Source: Burkholderiales bacterium UBA1834
GTDB taxonomy: Bacteria; Pseudomonadota; Gammaproteobacteria; Burkholderiales; Burkholderiaceae_C
Direction: 5' to 3'
Assembly (NCBI GenBank): GCA_002339015.1
Contig: DDJC01000044.1
Coordinates: 39,365 to 103,364 of the forward strand
DNA: 64,000 nt
Shown: piece by piece, positions 36,367 through 45,515 of the stretch
How the letters are laid out: every line of letters begins with the position of its first letter
Numbering within the stretch: position 1 is the first letter of the stretch
The notes under the pieces: generated by a model
The model's input: the letters and a program-made list of their open reading frames with translations, nothing else
Databases searched by the model: none
What the model was told of the DNA's origin: nothing
Position numbers and translations under genes: made by a program

Positions 36367-37494
36367 ATGTGGACCTCGCGCATCTTGAGCGGCCTTGTCG
36401 GCCTGATGATTCTGGCCATGGTGTCTACCAGCCACGCCGCCGTGCGCATCAAGGACATCGCCAGAGTGCAGGGGCAGCGCCAGCACAGCATCGTCGGCTA
36501 CGGCATCGTCACCGGCCTGGCGGGAACGGGCGATTCACCGGGCAACCGGGCCACGCGCCAGGCGATCTCGAACCTGATGGCCCAGTTCAACGTGGGTGTG
36601 CCGGTGGAAAGCGTCAACAGCCGCAACGTAGCGGCTGTGGTGGTGTCGGCCTCCCTTCCAGCGTTCGCCAATGCGGGTGACACCGTCGATGTGACCGTGA
36701 CCTCGGTAGGCGATGCGCGCAGCCTGGTCGGCGGCAATCTCCTGCTGTCGCCGCTGAAGGGTCCCGATGGCCAGGTCTATGCGCTGGCTCAGGGCGCCTT
36801 GACGGTGGGGGGCTACAAATACGACGCCAATGGCAATGTGATGCAGAAGAACCATCCCACGGCGGCGGTGGTTCCTGGTGGCGCCACCGTGGAGGTGCCG
36901 CCGCCCACTGCGGCCTCGGTGCAGCAGGGCACCCATGAGTTCTCGATCGCGCTGCTCGAGTCGGACTACACCACGGCCGGCCGGGTGGCCGATGCGATCA
37001 ATGCCGAACTGGGCGCGTCCACGGCGCGCCCTGTCGATGCCCAGAGCGTGGCGGTGAATGTGCCGGTGTCCTATCAGGGCCGCCTGGTGGACCTGGTCCG
37101 CCGCATCGAGGTGCTGGACGTCCGGCCGGACCAGCGCGCGCGCGTGGTGATCAACGAACGCACCGGGACGGTCGTGGCGGGCGCGGCGGTCCAGATCGCA
37201 CCGGTGGCCATTTCGTACGGGGATCTGAAGATATCCGTCGTATCCGACAACGCGGTCTCGCAGCCGCTGGTGATCGGAGGTTTCGCGCCAGGCGTGTCCA
37301 GCGTGCCCTATACCAACACGCGTGTCGATGTCCGAGAGCAAAGCGGCGCGGCATTGGTCACGAAGACGGGCGGCACGGTCGCCGACCTGGTGCAGGCCCT
37401 CGCACGCCTGAAGACGAACACGCGCGACGTGGTCTCCATTCTCAAGGCGCTCAAGGCAGCGGGCTCGCTGCACGCCGAGCTCATCGTTCAATAG
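36367..37494 (+). CDS. flgI: Flagellar P-ring protein FlgI
   Basis: FlgI forms the periplasmic P ring around the rod. A signal peptide ends in STSHAA. The mature start VRIKDIARVQGQRQHSIVGYG-type segment, GLAGTGD and ARVVINERTGTVV are family signatures. At 375 residues it is full length. It is five bases downstream of flgH, forming the ring pair. Confidence 0.95.
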   Translation: MWTSRILSGLVGLMILAMVSTSHAAVRIKDIARVQGQRQHSIVGYGIVTGLAGTGDSPGNRATRQAISNLMAQFNVGVPVESVNSRNVAAVVVSASLPAFANAGDTVDVTVTSVGDARSLVGGNLLLSPLKGPDGQVYALAQGALTVGGYKYDANGNVMQKNHPTAAVVPGGATVEVPPPTAASVQQGTHEFSIALLESDYTTAGRVADAINAELGASTARPVDAQSVAVNVPVSYQGRLVDLVRRIEVLDVRPDQRARVVINERTGTVVAGAAVQIAPVAISYGDLKISVVSDNAVSQPLVIGGFAPGVSSVPYTNTRVDVREQSGAALVTKTGGTVADLVQALARLKTNTRDVVSILKALKAAGSLHAELIVQ

Positions 37495-37515
37495 ACATCG
37501 TTTCCGGAAGCTTTC

Positions 37516-37899
37516 ATGGAAATCAGCAGTTCAATGGCCGTGACCATCGAATCGGTCCGCCTGGCGCTGGGGGCATCGAGCCTGCGGCAGAGCCTCATTG
37601 CCGACAACATCGCCAATGTCAACACGCCGGATCATGTCCGCATGAAGGTCGTGTTCGAACAGCATCTGGCGGATGCGCTGGGCCGCATTTCCGACTCCGA
37701 CTCGCCGGCCGAAGCCCTCTCGGAACTGGGCGGCGTCGAGCCGCAGGTCACGCAGGACTCGGCGAGGGGAACCAAGGTGGCGCTGGAGCAGGAGATGGTG
37801 GCGTTGTCGGCCAATGCGTTGCGCTATCAGGCCCTGACACGCGGGCTGTCGCGTTATATGTCGATCGCCAGCGCGATCGCTTCAGGATCGCGAGGCTGA
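37516..37899 (+). CDS. flgB: Flagellar proximal rod protein FlgB
   Basis: FlgB builds the proximal rod next to FliE and the MS ring. It has 127 residues with the rod motif RQSLIADNIANVNTPDHVRM near the N-terminus and a C-terminal helix MVALSANALRYQALTRGLS. FlgB lacks a signal peptide, as expected for an export-apparatus substrate. flgC follows after one base. Confidence 0.92.
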   Translation: MEISSSMAVTIESVRLALGASSLRQSLIADNIANVNTPDHVRMKVVFEQHLADALGRISDSDSPAEALSELGGVEPQVTQDSARGTKVALEQEMVALSANALRYQALTRGLSRYMSIASAIASGSRG

Positions 37900-37900
37900 C

Positions 37901-38335
37901 ATGGACTATCTGCAAGTTCTTGAAATCAGCGCATCCGGCCTGGGTGTGCAGAAGGCCAGGCTGGAGGCCGCGGCACAGAATCTGGCCAATACCCAGACCA
38001 TTCGTGCTGCCGATGGTCAGCCTTACCAGCCGGTCAAGGTGGTATCCCGACCCGCAGCCCATGGCCGTGCCTTCGGCTTGCTGCTCGACGGTGCCGGCGG
38101 ATTGGGTGCGCAGGCCGAGGTGGTCCGTGATCTACAGGCTCAGCCGCGCCTAGTGCACGAGCCTGGTCATCCCCATGCGGACAAGAGCGGGATGGTCCGC
38201 TACCCCGGTGTGGACCATCTCTCCCAGATGGTGTCCATCACGGAAGCGCTGCGTGCCTACGAGGCGAATCTGGCCGCACTGCAAACGGCCCGGGCCATGG
38301 CAAGCCGTGCGCTCGACATCGGAGGAAATCAATGA
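37901..38335 (+). CDS. flgC: Flagellar proximal rod protein FlgC
   Basis: FlgC joins FlgB and FlgF in the proximal rod. It has 144 residues. The N-terminus LEISASGLGVQKARLEAAAQNLAN and the C-terminal DHLSQMVSITEALRAYEANL are typical. The loop region GMVRYPGVD replaces the usual GYVAYPNVN. The gene overlaps fliE by four bases (ATGA), indicating translational coupling. Confidence 0.92.
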   Translation: MDYLQVLEISASGLGVQKARLEAAAQNLANTQTIRAADGQPYQPVKVVSRPAAHGRAFGLLLDGAGGLGAQAEVVRDLQAQPRLVHEPGHPHADKSGMVRYPGVDHLSQMVSITEALRAYEANLAALQTARAMASRALDIGGNQ

Positions 38336-38646
38336 CGATCGAAGCCATCAGCGCCATCGCTCCCCTCTCGCCCGCGTTGGCGGCCCAACTGCAAGGCGCG
38401 GCCCCCGACACCGCCAGCGCGGCCAGCACTGGTTTCGCCGCGATGCTGGACAGCCAGGTCTCGCAGGTCAATGCGGACGTCGCCAAGGCCGAGGGCGCCC
38501 TGCAGCAGTTGGCCAGCGGGCAACCCGTGGAGCTCCACGACGTGATGATCTCCCTGGAGAAGGCCCGGATCAGCGTGCAGATGCTCATCCAGATCCGCAA
38601 CCGTGTGCTCGAGGTGTACCAGGACCTGAGCCGCATGCAGGTGTGA
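38332..38646 (+). CDS. fliE: MS ring-rod junction protein FliE
   Basis: FliE links the rod to the MS ring. It has 104 residues, with a low-complexity alanine-rich N-terminus and the conserved C-terminal half VELHDVMISLEKARISVQML followed by IRNRVLEVYQDLSRM. It overlaps flgC by four bases and precedes fliF by ten. Confidence 0.93.
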   Translation: MTIEAISAIAPLSPALAAQLQGAAPDTASAASTGFAAMLDSQVSQVNADVAKAEGALQQLASGQPVELHDVMISLEKARISVQMLIQIRNRVLEVYQDLSRMQV

Positions 38647-38656
38647 CGGGCACATC

Positions 38657-40114
38657 ATGAGCATGACTTCATTCTGGAATTCTCTGGGGACAGGCCAAAA
38701 GGCGGGCTTGGCGACAGGCACGGTGGCCGTGGTCGCATTGACTGCGGCGCTGGCCTATTGGTCGTTCAGGCCCGAGTATGTGACGGTGGTCAGCGATGCC
38801 AGCCCCGACCGCCTGGCAGCGGCCGTGCGCGAGATCGACAAGCTGAAGGTACCCTACCGTGTTTCCGAGGACGGCACATCCCTGGAAGTGCCTGCCAGCC
38901 AGGTGGGCAGGGTGCGCATGGGCGTGGCCCATGGATCCACGGGCGGGCCTGCCGTGGGCTTCGAGATATTCAACAACACGGATTTCTCGACGACCGAATT
39001 CACGCAGAAGGTGAACTACCAGCGGGCCTTGCAGGGCGAACTGGCCCGGACGGTGTCCAGCATCGAAGGTGTTGCATCGGTCCGGGTGCATCTGGTGATG
39101 GCGGAATCGGGGTTCCTGCGGCGTCAGTCGGTGCTGCCCACGGCCGCGGTCACCGTGACCATGCAGCCTGGCGCGCAATTGACGGCGGGGCAGGTGCGCG
39201 GCATCCAGCGATTGGTGGCGGCTTCGGTGCCCGAGATCAAGCTCAAGGACATCGCCGTCCTGGATCAGGCCGGCGAGGCCCTCACCAAGACGACCTCGGG
39301 CACGGATACCGACCCGACCCATGCCAGCCTGGAGGTCAAGCGCGAGGTCGACGCCTATCTCGAGGCCAAGCTCAGGAAACTGCTGTCGAACATGGATCCA
39401 TCGGGCGAGTTCAGCGTGTCGGTGGACGCCACGCTCCAGCTCGACAACGTGACCGTGACGACCGAGGATGTGGTGCCTGCGGACGATGGCAAGGGCGGGC
39501 AGGCCGCAGGGGTGCTGGTCCGCGAGCGGCAGTCGCAGCGGCAGGAGAGCGCCGCGTCGGCGGAGCCCTCGGCTGGTGCCAGCGGGCCATCGTCCGGCAG
39601 TGTGACGCGTGAGATGGAGTACAAGGTCGGCCGCCGTGTCGAGCAGATCGCCACTGGCCCTGGTGGCATCGAGCGTGTCAGCGTGGCCGTGGTGGCGCGC
39701 AGTGCCACGGTGATTGATGAATCGAGGGTGCGCAGCCTGGCGGGTCACGCGGTCGGGCTCAATGTGGAGCGCGGAGACTCCCTGGCGGTGGTGTTCCTGC
39801 CAATGCCGTCTGGCGTGTCGCAGCCTGGCTCGGGCTCCACTGGGCTTGCTGCGGGGGCAATGCCGCCGGGGCACCCGCAGGCATCGCCCGATCCCGACGA
39901 AGCCGGTAAGCACGCATTGCGCCCGTTCTGGCTGGTGATCGGGGGCTTGGCCTTGCTCGCCTTGATCGGTGTCGTGTCGATGGCCCGGGGCCGCCGTGAC
40001 AACCCGCGTGCGGCCCCGCACCAGCCCGAGGAGCCGACGCCTGCAGAGATCGAGCTCATCACGCAGCGTGTCCGCGAGTGGCTGGACGAGAGGCCGAACC
40101 ATGCACCCGGTTGA
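38657..40114 (+). CDS. fliF: Flagellar MS-ring protein FliF
   Basis: FliF forms the inner-membrane MS ring that houses the export gate. Two membrane segments bracket a large periplasmic region: about 20-38 (LATGTVAVVALTAALAYWSF) and about 418-438. The secretin-like domains (VRVHLVMAESGFLRR and KLKDIAVLDQAGE-like) and the beta-collar region are recognisable. The cytoplasmic end, ELITQRVREWLDERP, resembles the FliG-binding helix of other FliF proteins, so a FliG-type partner is expected. At 485 residues it is somewhat short. It overlaps the next gene by 14 bases. Confidence 0.94.
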   Translation: MSMTSFWNSLGTGQKAGLATGTVAVVALTAALAYWSFRPEYVTVVSDASPDRLAAAVREIDKLKVPYRVSEDGTSLEVPASQVGRVRMGVAHGSTGGPAVGFEIFNNTDFSTTEFTQKVNYQRALQGELARTVSSIEGVASVRVHLVMAESGFLRRQSVLPTAAVTVTMQPGAQLTAGQVRGIQRLVAASVPEIKLKDIAVLDQAGEALTKTTSGTDTDPTHASLEVKREVDAYLEAKLRKLLSNMDPSGEFSVSVDATLQLDNVTVTTEDVVPADDGKGGQAAGVLVRERQSQRQESAASAEPSAGASGPSSGSVTREMEYKVGRRVEQIATGPGGIERVSVAVVARSATVIDESRVRSLAGHAVGLNVERGDSLAVVFLPMPSGVSQPGSGSTGLAAGAMPPGHPQASPDPDEAGKHALRPFWLVIGGLALLALIGVVSMARGRRDNPRAAPHQPEEPTPAEIELITQRVREWLDERPNHAPG

Positions 40115-40637
40115 GGCGGTGGCGCCCCGCCGGGCAGCCCTGTTGATACACGCCCTGCCCGACGCGGCGCGGTCGCAGGTGCTGGCGCAGCTGTCGGATG
40201 AGCAGCGGGCTGCCGTGCAGGCCCTGCTGGCCGAACTGCGGGCCATGGGCATTCCGCAAGACCGCGACTGGCTGTCGCTGGCCGAGCAGGGCCGCGGTGG
40301 TGCCGGTGCGCTGTTCCGGCAGGTCGACGCGCTGGCCGTGGCCGATGTGTCCAGGGCACTGGGAGGCCAGCCCCTGGCCACCATGGCGGCTGTGCTCGGT
40401 CTTCGCGAGTGGACTTGGCGCGAGAGCGTGTTGGCTGCACTGGCTGTCGATCAGCGGATTCGATTGAATGCCTTGTTGAAGGAGGGCGTGGTGCTCAAGG
40501 ACGCCATGGCCCAGGCCTTGCTGAAACATCTGCTTGCCCAGGTCGGGCGTTCTGGCCTGCCGGCGCAGGACAGTCCAGGCGAACGGCCGCGCCGCCCCGC
40601 GCGCGCCGGCTCCTGGCTGAGTCGTTTTTTCCGATAG
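40101..40637 (+). CDS. Short FliG-like protein in the fliG position
   Basis: It lies exactly where fliG is normally found, between fliF and fliH, and overlaps fliF. It is only 178 residues where FliG has about 330. The start RRAALLIHALPDAARSQVLA resembles the FliG N-terminal domain that binds FliF. A second segment (VSRALGGQPLATMAAVLGL) resembles the FliG middle repeat. Nothing corresponds to the C-terminal domain with its charged torque helix; the protein ends in a basic tail after LLKHLLAQVG. A reduced FliG or an SctK-like adaptor are the options. The assignment rests on position and weak local similarity. Confidence 0.55.
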   Translation: MHPVEAVAPRRAALLIHALPDAARSQVLAQLSDEQRAAVQALLAELRAMGIPQDRDWLSLAEQGRGGAGALFRQVDALAVADVSRALGGQPLATMAAVLGLREWTWRESVLAALAVDQRIRLNALLKEGVVLKDAMAQALLKHLLAQVGRSGLPAQDSPGERPRRPARAGSWLSRFFR

Positions 40638-40664
40638 ATCCCGGATTTCCAGGAGCACACTTCC

Positions 40665-41405
40665 ATGAGCACGCCGATCATCAAATCAGTTTCCCTGAAC
40701 GGTTCTCGGCTGCGCCTGGGTGCTGTGCAGAACGCGCCGGTTGATCACGCCAGGGCGGATCCCTCATTGGCCGACGACATCGAGCGGCGCTTGCGGGAAG
40801 AGCTGTCCAGGCAGTTCGACGCGCAGCTCGACGAGGCTCGGGAGGCTGCGAAACAGGACGGCTACCAGCAGGGCTACAAGGAAGGCCTGACGGCAGGGCA
40901 TGCCGAGGGTGTGCAGGCGGGCAAGGAGATGCTGAGCAAGCAGCTGGCCGTGCTGGAAACCGCCCTGGGCCGAGCCGACGAATCCATGGCTGCCTTCTGG
41001 CGCGAGACCGAAGGGGCCGCGAACGAGATCGCGTTCGAAGCCGTTTGCCAGCTGATGGGTGAACATGCGCTGGATGCGTCGGTGGTGGCAGGCATGATCA
41101 GGCAGGTCATGAAGCGGCTGCACGAGGGCGATGTGACACGTGTGAGGCTTCATCCGGCCGAATGCGCAGCGATCCAGCGCGCGCTGGATGCCGGAGACCA
41201 TGCCTTGCGCCTGCAACTGGGGCGTCTGGCCGAGCGTCTGGAGGAAGACGACCGGCTGGAGTCCGGCGGCTGCGTGATCGATACGCCGAGAGGCGACTAC
41301 TGCGCTTCGCTGGACGTCCAGTTGACACGGTTGCGTCGCGCGCTCCAGACGCACCGCAGCCTTGACCGCGCATCGGATCTCTCGTCGGGAGTGGCTTGTG
41401 CCTGA
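40665..41405 (+). CDS. fliH: Flagellar export ATPase regulator FliH
   Basis: FliH is a stator-like regulator that tethers FliI to the C ring and export gate. It has 246 residues. The hallmark glycine-spaced helix is visible (GYQQGYKEGLTAGHAEGV), then a coiled coil and a C-terminal domain with VRLHPAE and the ending ESGGCVIDTPRGDYCASLD. The gene overlaps fliI. Confidence 0.9.
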   Translation: MSTPIIKSVSLNGSRLRLGAVQNAPVDHARADPSLADDIERRLREELSRQFDAQLDEAREAAKQDGYQQGYKEGLTAGHAEGVQAGKEMLSKQLAVLETALGRADESMAAFWRETEGAANEIAFEAVCQLMGEHALDASVVAGMIRQVMKRLHEGDVTRVRLHPAECAAIQRALDAGDHALRLQLGRLAERLEEDDRLESGGCVIDTPRGDYCASLDVQLTRLRRALQTHRSLDRASDLSSGVACA

Positions 41406-42705
41406 CAGCCTGCGCAAGGTGGAGTTGTTCGAGCGGCGAGGGCGGGTGGCCGAGCTGAGCGGCATGGCCGTGGAGGCCGATGGCCCGGATGCCTTCCTGG
41501 GTGAACTCTGTGAGATCCATACGCGGCATGGCGGGGTGGTGCTGGCCGAGGTGGTGGGTTTCAGGGCCGGACGGGTCTGCCTCACGCCTTTCGCCGCCTT
41601 GCAAGGTGTTTATGTGGGCGCGACCGTGGTGGCATTGGGCCAGGGCCTTCAGGCCCCAGTGGGTGACGCCTTCCTGGGCCGCGTTGTGGACGCGCTGGGC
41701 CAGCCCATCGACGATGCGGGGCCTGTGCTCCATGAGCATCTGCGCCCTTTGGCCGCGGTGAGCAATCCCGCGATGCGGCGCAGGCGGATCCAGGATCTTC
41801 TGCCCACGGGCGTGAAGGCCATCGACACCTTCCTGCCGTTGGGGCGTGGCCAGCGGGTGGGCCTGTTCGCCGGCAGCGGCGTGGGCAAGAGCACGCTGCT
41901 GGGCATGGTGACGCGTGGCATGCAGGCGGACGTGAACGTGGTGGCGCTGATCGGTGAACGGGGCCGCGAGGTGCGGGAGTTCGTGGAGGACCATCTCGGC
42001 CCGGAAGGGCTCAAGCGTGCCGTGGTGGTGGTGGCCACGGCAGAGGCACCTGCCATCGTGCGCCTGAATGCGGCCTACTACGCCATGGTGCTGTCGGAGT
42101 ACTTTCGCGATCAAGGCAAAAGCGTATTGCTCACGCTCGATTCGCTCACGCGGCTCGCGATGGCCAGGCGCGAGATCGGTCTGGCTTCGGGCGAGCCACC
42201 CACCTCGCGGGGCTACACCCCCTCGGTGTTCTCCGAGATTCCCGCGCTGTGCGAGCGCTGCGGCACCACCGAGGGCGAGGGCTCCATTACCGGGCTGTTC
42301 ACCGTGCTGGTGGAGGGTGATGATTTCAACGAACCGGTGTCGGACACGGCTCGCGCCACCCTGGATGGTCACATCATGCTGTCGCGGGATCTCGCGGCCG
42401 AAGGCCTGTACCCCCCCATCGACCTGATGCACAGCGTCAGCCGCCTGTCATCGGTGCTGTGGTCCAAGGACCAGAGGGCGCTGGTCGCGGATGCGCTGCA
42501 ATGCATTTCTCACCACGAGCGCAATCGTCAACTCATCGAGGTCGGCGCCTACCGCCCGGGCAGCAATGCGGCGCTGGACCGTGCCCTGCAGGTGCTGCCG
42601 GGCTTGCGGGGTGTCCGGACCCAGGGCGTGGATGAGAAGGTGGTGTCGGGCGAGGCCTGGGATTCGTTGCGCCGGGCACTGTCACCTTCCGGAGTCCTGC
42701 CATGA
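41398..42705 (+). CDS. fliI: Flagellum-specific export ATPase FliI
   Basis: FliI is the hexameric ATPase that unfolds and delivers export substrates. Walker A is GLFAGSGVGKST with Lys164, followed by ALIGERGREVREF, Walker B LLTLDSLTRLAMARREI and the GEPPTSRGYTPSVF loop, all typical. GTG 41398 is chosen because GGGAG lies six bases upstream; a TTG at 41362 lies deeper inside fliH and has no site. It overlaps fliH by eight bases and fliJ by four. Confidence 0.95.
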   Translation: MPDSLRKVELFERRGRVAELSGMAVEADGPDAFLGELCEIHTRHGGVVLAEVVGFRAGRVCLTPFAALQGVYVGATVVALGQGLQAPVGDAFLGRVVDALGQPIDDAGPVLHEHLRPLAAVSNPAMRRRRIQDLLPTGVKAIDTFLPLGRGQRVGLFAGSGVGKSTLLGMVTRGMQADVNVVALIGERGREVREFVEDHLGPEGLKRAVVVVATAEAPAIVRLNAAYYAMVLSEYFRDQGKSVLLTLDSLTRLAMARREIGLASGEPPTSRGYTPSVFSEIPALCERCGTTEGEGSITGLFTVLVEGDDFNEPVSDTARATLDGHIMLSRDLAAEGLYPPIDLMHSVSRLSSVLWSKDQRALVADALQCISHHERNRQLIEVGAYRPGSNAALDRALQVLPGLRGVRTQGVDEKVVSGEAWDSLRRALSPSGVLP

Positions 42706-43184
42706 AGCTGCGCCAGCTTCAGCAGCAACTCCAGGCTTCCCGGTCTCTGCATGCCATCCGGCACCTGGAACTCGACCATGCGCGCCACGAACTGGCGCTG
42801 GCGAGGGACGAGGCCGGGCGACATGCCGACAGCCTGGCCACCATCCGCCGTCAACGCGACGCGATCGTCACGGCCCAGCAGCAAAGCCAGACGGTGGGCG
42901 GGAGCCTCGTGCCGGAGCAGATGACCCGCCTCAGCCGCCAGCATCGGGCAGCGGTCGATCTCATGGCCGACCGGCAGGCCGCGCTCGACTTGGCGACGGC
43001 GGATCAGGGTGCCAAGGAGGCGGCGGTGACCAGCCAGCAGGCCGCCGTGAACGCCTTGCATGACCGGTGCCTGTCGCAGCGCCGGGCCTGCGCCCAGGAG
43101 CGCGACCGGCTCGAATCGCTCATGCTCGAAGACCTCTGGCTGGGCCAGCATGTCAGGGAAGGACACGCCCATGCAGATATTTGA
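42702..43184 (+). CDS. fliJ: FliJ-like export chaperone, coiled coil
   Basis: It has 160 residues, almost entirely predicted helical coiled coil rich in Gln, Arg and Ala, directly downstream of and overlapping fliI. FliJ is a stalk-like protein in the centre of the FliI ring that helps substrate escort. Sequence conservation in this family is low, so the assignment is made from size, coiled-coil character and place. It overlaps the next gene by 14 bases. Confidence 0.75.
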   Translation: MKLRQLQQQLQASRSLHAIRHLELDHARHELALARDEAGRHADSLATIRRQRDAIVTAQQQSQTVGGSLVPEQMTRLSRQHRAAVDLMADRQAALDLATADQGAKEAAVTSQQAAVNALHDRCLSQRRACAQERDRLESLMLEDLWLGQHVREGHAHADI

Positions 43185-43866
43185 TCCCCTGGCGCCCGGC
43201 GCCTCCATGCCGGCCGCGGACAGGAACCCGGTTGTTCCCTCGCGCACCCAGGACGCGTTCTGGCAGGAAGTGTTCGATGCCGCGACGGCCGTACAGGCAC
43301 AGGCCGCTTCGAACGCGCTCCCTGGGCGTTCCTTTGGCACGCAGGCCGCTGCCATCGGAGCTCCCCCGGCGGATCCTGTCGTGCCTTTCCCGGATGTCCC
43401 GGCCGCAAAGGAGCTTCCTGTCGCCCCAGCCGAGGGCTGTCACTGGGCGGCCGTTCCGCTGCGCTCGCCCGGTCTGGCGTCGGTTCAATCCGATGCACGC
43501 CTGGCCGTGGCCACACTCACCGTGCCCGAGCCTGTCGCCCGAGGGCGGGCGGTGGCGCCATCCGCCAGGCCTTCTGCCGCTGCACCGGAGCAGGCTTCAT
43601 CTCAGGCGGCGTCGCCCTGGGCCCAGGCAGAGGCCTGCGCCTCCGAGATGCCTTGGCGCGCCACGTTCGTCGTCGATGCATCGGGCCAGCGCAGGCTGTT
43701 CCTGCGTGCCAGCGGCCTGGACGATGCTCAGGCGATCGCGCTGGCGGCGCGGCTCGATCAGGAACAGCCGGAGCGGGGCCGTCCGCTCGGATCCGTTCAT
43801 CTGAACGGACGTCCCATCTATCAGCAGGAAGGCGGCAGCACGGCGTCCATCCTGCTGGTCTGCTGA
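43171..43866 (+). CDS. Unknown Ala/Pro-rich protein in the fliK position
   Basis: It has 231 residues, mostly low-complexity Ala, Pro and Val, with a more ordered end (WRATFVVDASGQRRLFLRAS ... QAIALAARLDQEQPERG). It sits between fliJ and flgD, where the hook-length protein FliK is usually encoded. FliK has a disordered ruler plus a compact C-terminal switch domain with an LRLxPxxLG-type core. That core is not visible, so a shortened or divergent FliK is only a positional guess. A start at 43171 gives a clean beginning (MQIFDPLAPG). Confidence 0.5.
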   Translation: MQIFDPLAPGASMPAADRNPVVPSRTQDAFWQEVFDAATAVQAQAASNALPGRSFGTQAAAIGAPPADPVVPFPDVPAAKELPVAPAEGCHWAAVPLRSPGLASVQSDARLAVATLTVPEPVARGRAVAPSARPSAAAPEQASSQAASPWAQAEACASEMPWRATFVVDASGQRRLFLRASGLDDAQAIALAARLDQEQPERGRPLGSVHLNGRPIYQQEGGSTASILLVC

Positions 43867-43890
43867 CCATCTCATCCAGGAGAACACCAC

Positions 43891-44295
43891 ATGGCCGTCA
43901 GTGCAATCAACAACTCTTCCATCGACAGCGCCACCAAGGCGGCCGGATTGTCGATGGACGACCTGCTGCGCATCCTCATGACCGAGCTGACCTACCAGGA
44001 TCCGCTCAAACCGGTCGAGAACAAGGATTTCCTGGCGCAGATGGCGCAGTTTTCGTCCCTGGACACGAGCCGGCAGCTGAACGAGAACATCGAACGCCTG
44101 CTGTCGCTGCAGTCGCTGAACCAATCGGTCGGCCTGCTGGGCAAGACCGTCGACGCCAACCTGGCCACGGGCACGGTGTCGGGTCAGGTCACCGCACTGA
44201 CGATGGTGGCAGGCGAACCTCAGATCACGGTCAAAGGCGCGAACGGCGAAGTGTTTGCCGGCATCACCCTGGCACAGGTTCAGACCATCCGCTGA
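43891..44295 (+). CDS. flgD: Flagellar hook cap protein FlgD (short form)
   Basis: FlgD caps the growing hook and is needed for FlgE assembly. The N-terminal signature is clear: LLRILMTELTYQDPLKPVEN followed by FLAQMAQFSSLD. At 134 residues it is far shorter than the ~230 of enteric FlgD and lacks most of the C-terminal Ig/tudor-like region, keeping only a small beta-rich tail. Short FlgD variants do occur. It lies 20 bases before flgE, its partner. Confidence 0.88.
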   Translation: MAVSAINNSSIDSATKAAGLSMDDLLRILMTELTYQDPLKPVENKDFLAQMAQFSSLDTSRQLNENIERLLSLQSLNQSVGLLGKTVDANLATGTVSGQVTALTMVAGEPQITVKGANGEVFAGITLAQVQTIR

Positions 44296-44315
44296 CATTC
44301 GGAGACTCACTCATC

Positions 44316-45515
44316 ATGCTGGATTCCATCCTCATCGCCACCTCGGGTCTGAGTGGCCACCAGAAGGGCCTCAAGACGATCAGCGACAACGTCGCGAACA
44401 TGAACACGCCCGGCTTCAAGAGCGGTCGCCCTCAGTTCGCCGATGTCTTCCTGAACGAAGCGGGGGATCCGAGGAACGAGACCTCCAACCCCTTGCCCGG
44501 TGGCGGGCTGGATGTTCTGCGCACCACCACGAGCTTCACCGCCGGCGACATCCGGGAGACCGGACGCGATCTCGACATGGCCATCGATGGCACGGACTTT
44601 TTCGTGCTCCGCGATGATCGGGGCGAAATCTTCTTCACGAAAAGCGGCCGTTTCGAATTCAATCCGGCTGGCCGCCTGGTAAGCACCGAGAATGGCCATG
44701 AGGTGATGAGCCTCAAGGGGCAGCAGTTGGCGGGGCCTCTCGAGCTCGGTTCCCTGGGCACGAATCCTCCCAAGATCAGCACCCTGGTGACCTTCAGCGG
44801 CAACCTGACATCCAACGTGTCTTCGACCGCCGATACCGAGCACACCATCGACAATATCAAGGTGTACGACGCGCAGGGCGGGCAGCATGTGCTGAAGCTG
44901 AAGCTCGTCTCCAATCCCACGAGCGGATCGGGTGTGTGGCAGATCACGGTGACGGAGGGGGTGAGCACGCTGTCGACCGTGGGCCAGCAGTTCCGGATGA
45001 TCGGCAGCATTCCCGATCCGACGGCCTCGGAGGTCGTGGTGACCATCCGGTCGCCCGATGGACGCCTGACCCCGGTGGCGCTTCGGCTCGGCTCCGACGT
45101 GACGGGGTACTCCACCGGCACGTCGTCCTCCCTGGCCGTCAAGAGCAGCGATGGTTATGCGCCAGGCACCGCCACCAAGATCAGCTTCAACGACCTCGGG
45201 GTGCTGACGGTGAACTACTCCAACGGCCAGGTCAGCACCGGTGGCCAGATCGCGCTGGCGAAGTTCGCGTCCACGGACGATCTGCAGACCGTGTCCGGCG
45301 CCCTGTTCGAGCAGCGTGGCGCCACGAAGCCGCGCTATGTGGCCTCGGGCGTGAATTCCACGCTGCGCGCTGCCAACCTCGAACTCTCCAACGTCGACCT
45401 GACAGGCCAGTTCAGTGACCTCATCCTGATCCAGCGCGGCTACCAGGCTTCCTCGCAAGTGCTCAGTACCGCCAGCGAGATGATCCAGGACCTCTATGAA
45501 ATGAAGAGCCGATGA
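44316..45515 (+). CDS. flgE: Flagellar hook protein FlgE
   Basis: FlgE polymerises into the hook. It has 399 residues. The N-terminal rod/hook motif is present (GLKTISDNVANMNTPGFKSG), and the end (LELSNVDLTGQFSDLILIQR, then GYQASSQVLSTASEMIQ) is diagnostic. The middle holds the variable beta domains. ATG 44316 follows a CGGAG site. The stop overlaps the next start (ATGA). This is the outermost structural protein encoded in the window; no FlgK, FlgL, FliD or flagellin follows. Confidence 0.94.
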   Translation: MLDSILIATSGLSGHQKGLKTISDNVANMNTPGFKSGRPQFADVFLNEAGDPRNETSNPLPGGGLDVLRTTTSFTAGDIRETGRDLDMAIDGTDFFVLRDDRGEIFFTKSGRFEFNPAGRLVSTENGHEVMSLKGQQLAGPLELGSLGTNPPKISTLVTFSGNLTSNVSSTADTEHTIDNIKVYDAQGGQHVLKLKLVSNPTSGSGVWQITVTEGVSTLSTVGQQFRMIGSIPDPTASEVVVTIRSPDGRLTPVALRLGSDVTGYSTGTSSSLAVKSSDGYAPGTATKISFNDLGVLTVNYSNGQVSTGGQIALAKFASTDDLQTVSGALFEQRGATKPRYVASGVNSTLRAANLELSNVDLTGQFSDLILIQRGYQASSQVLSTASEMIQDLYEMKSR

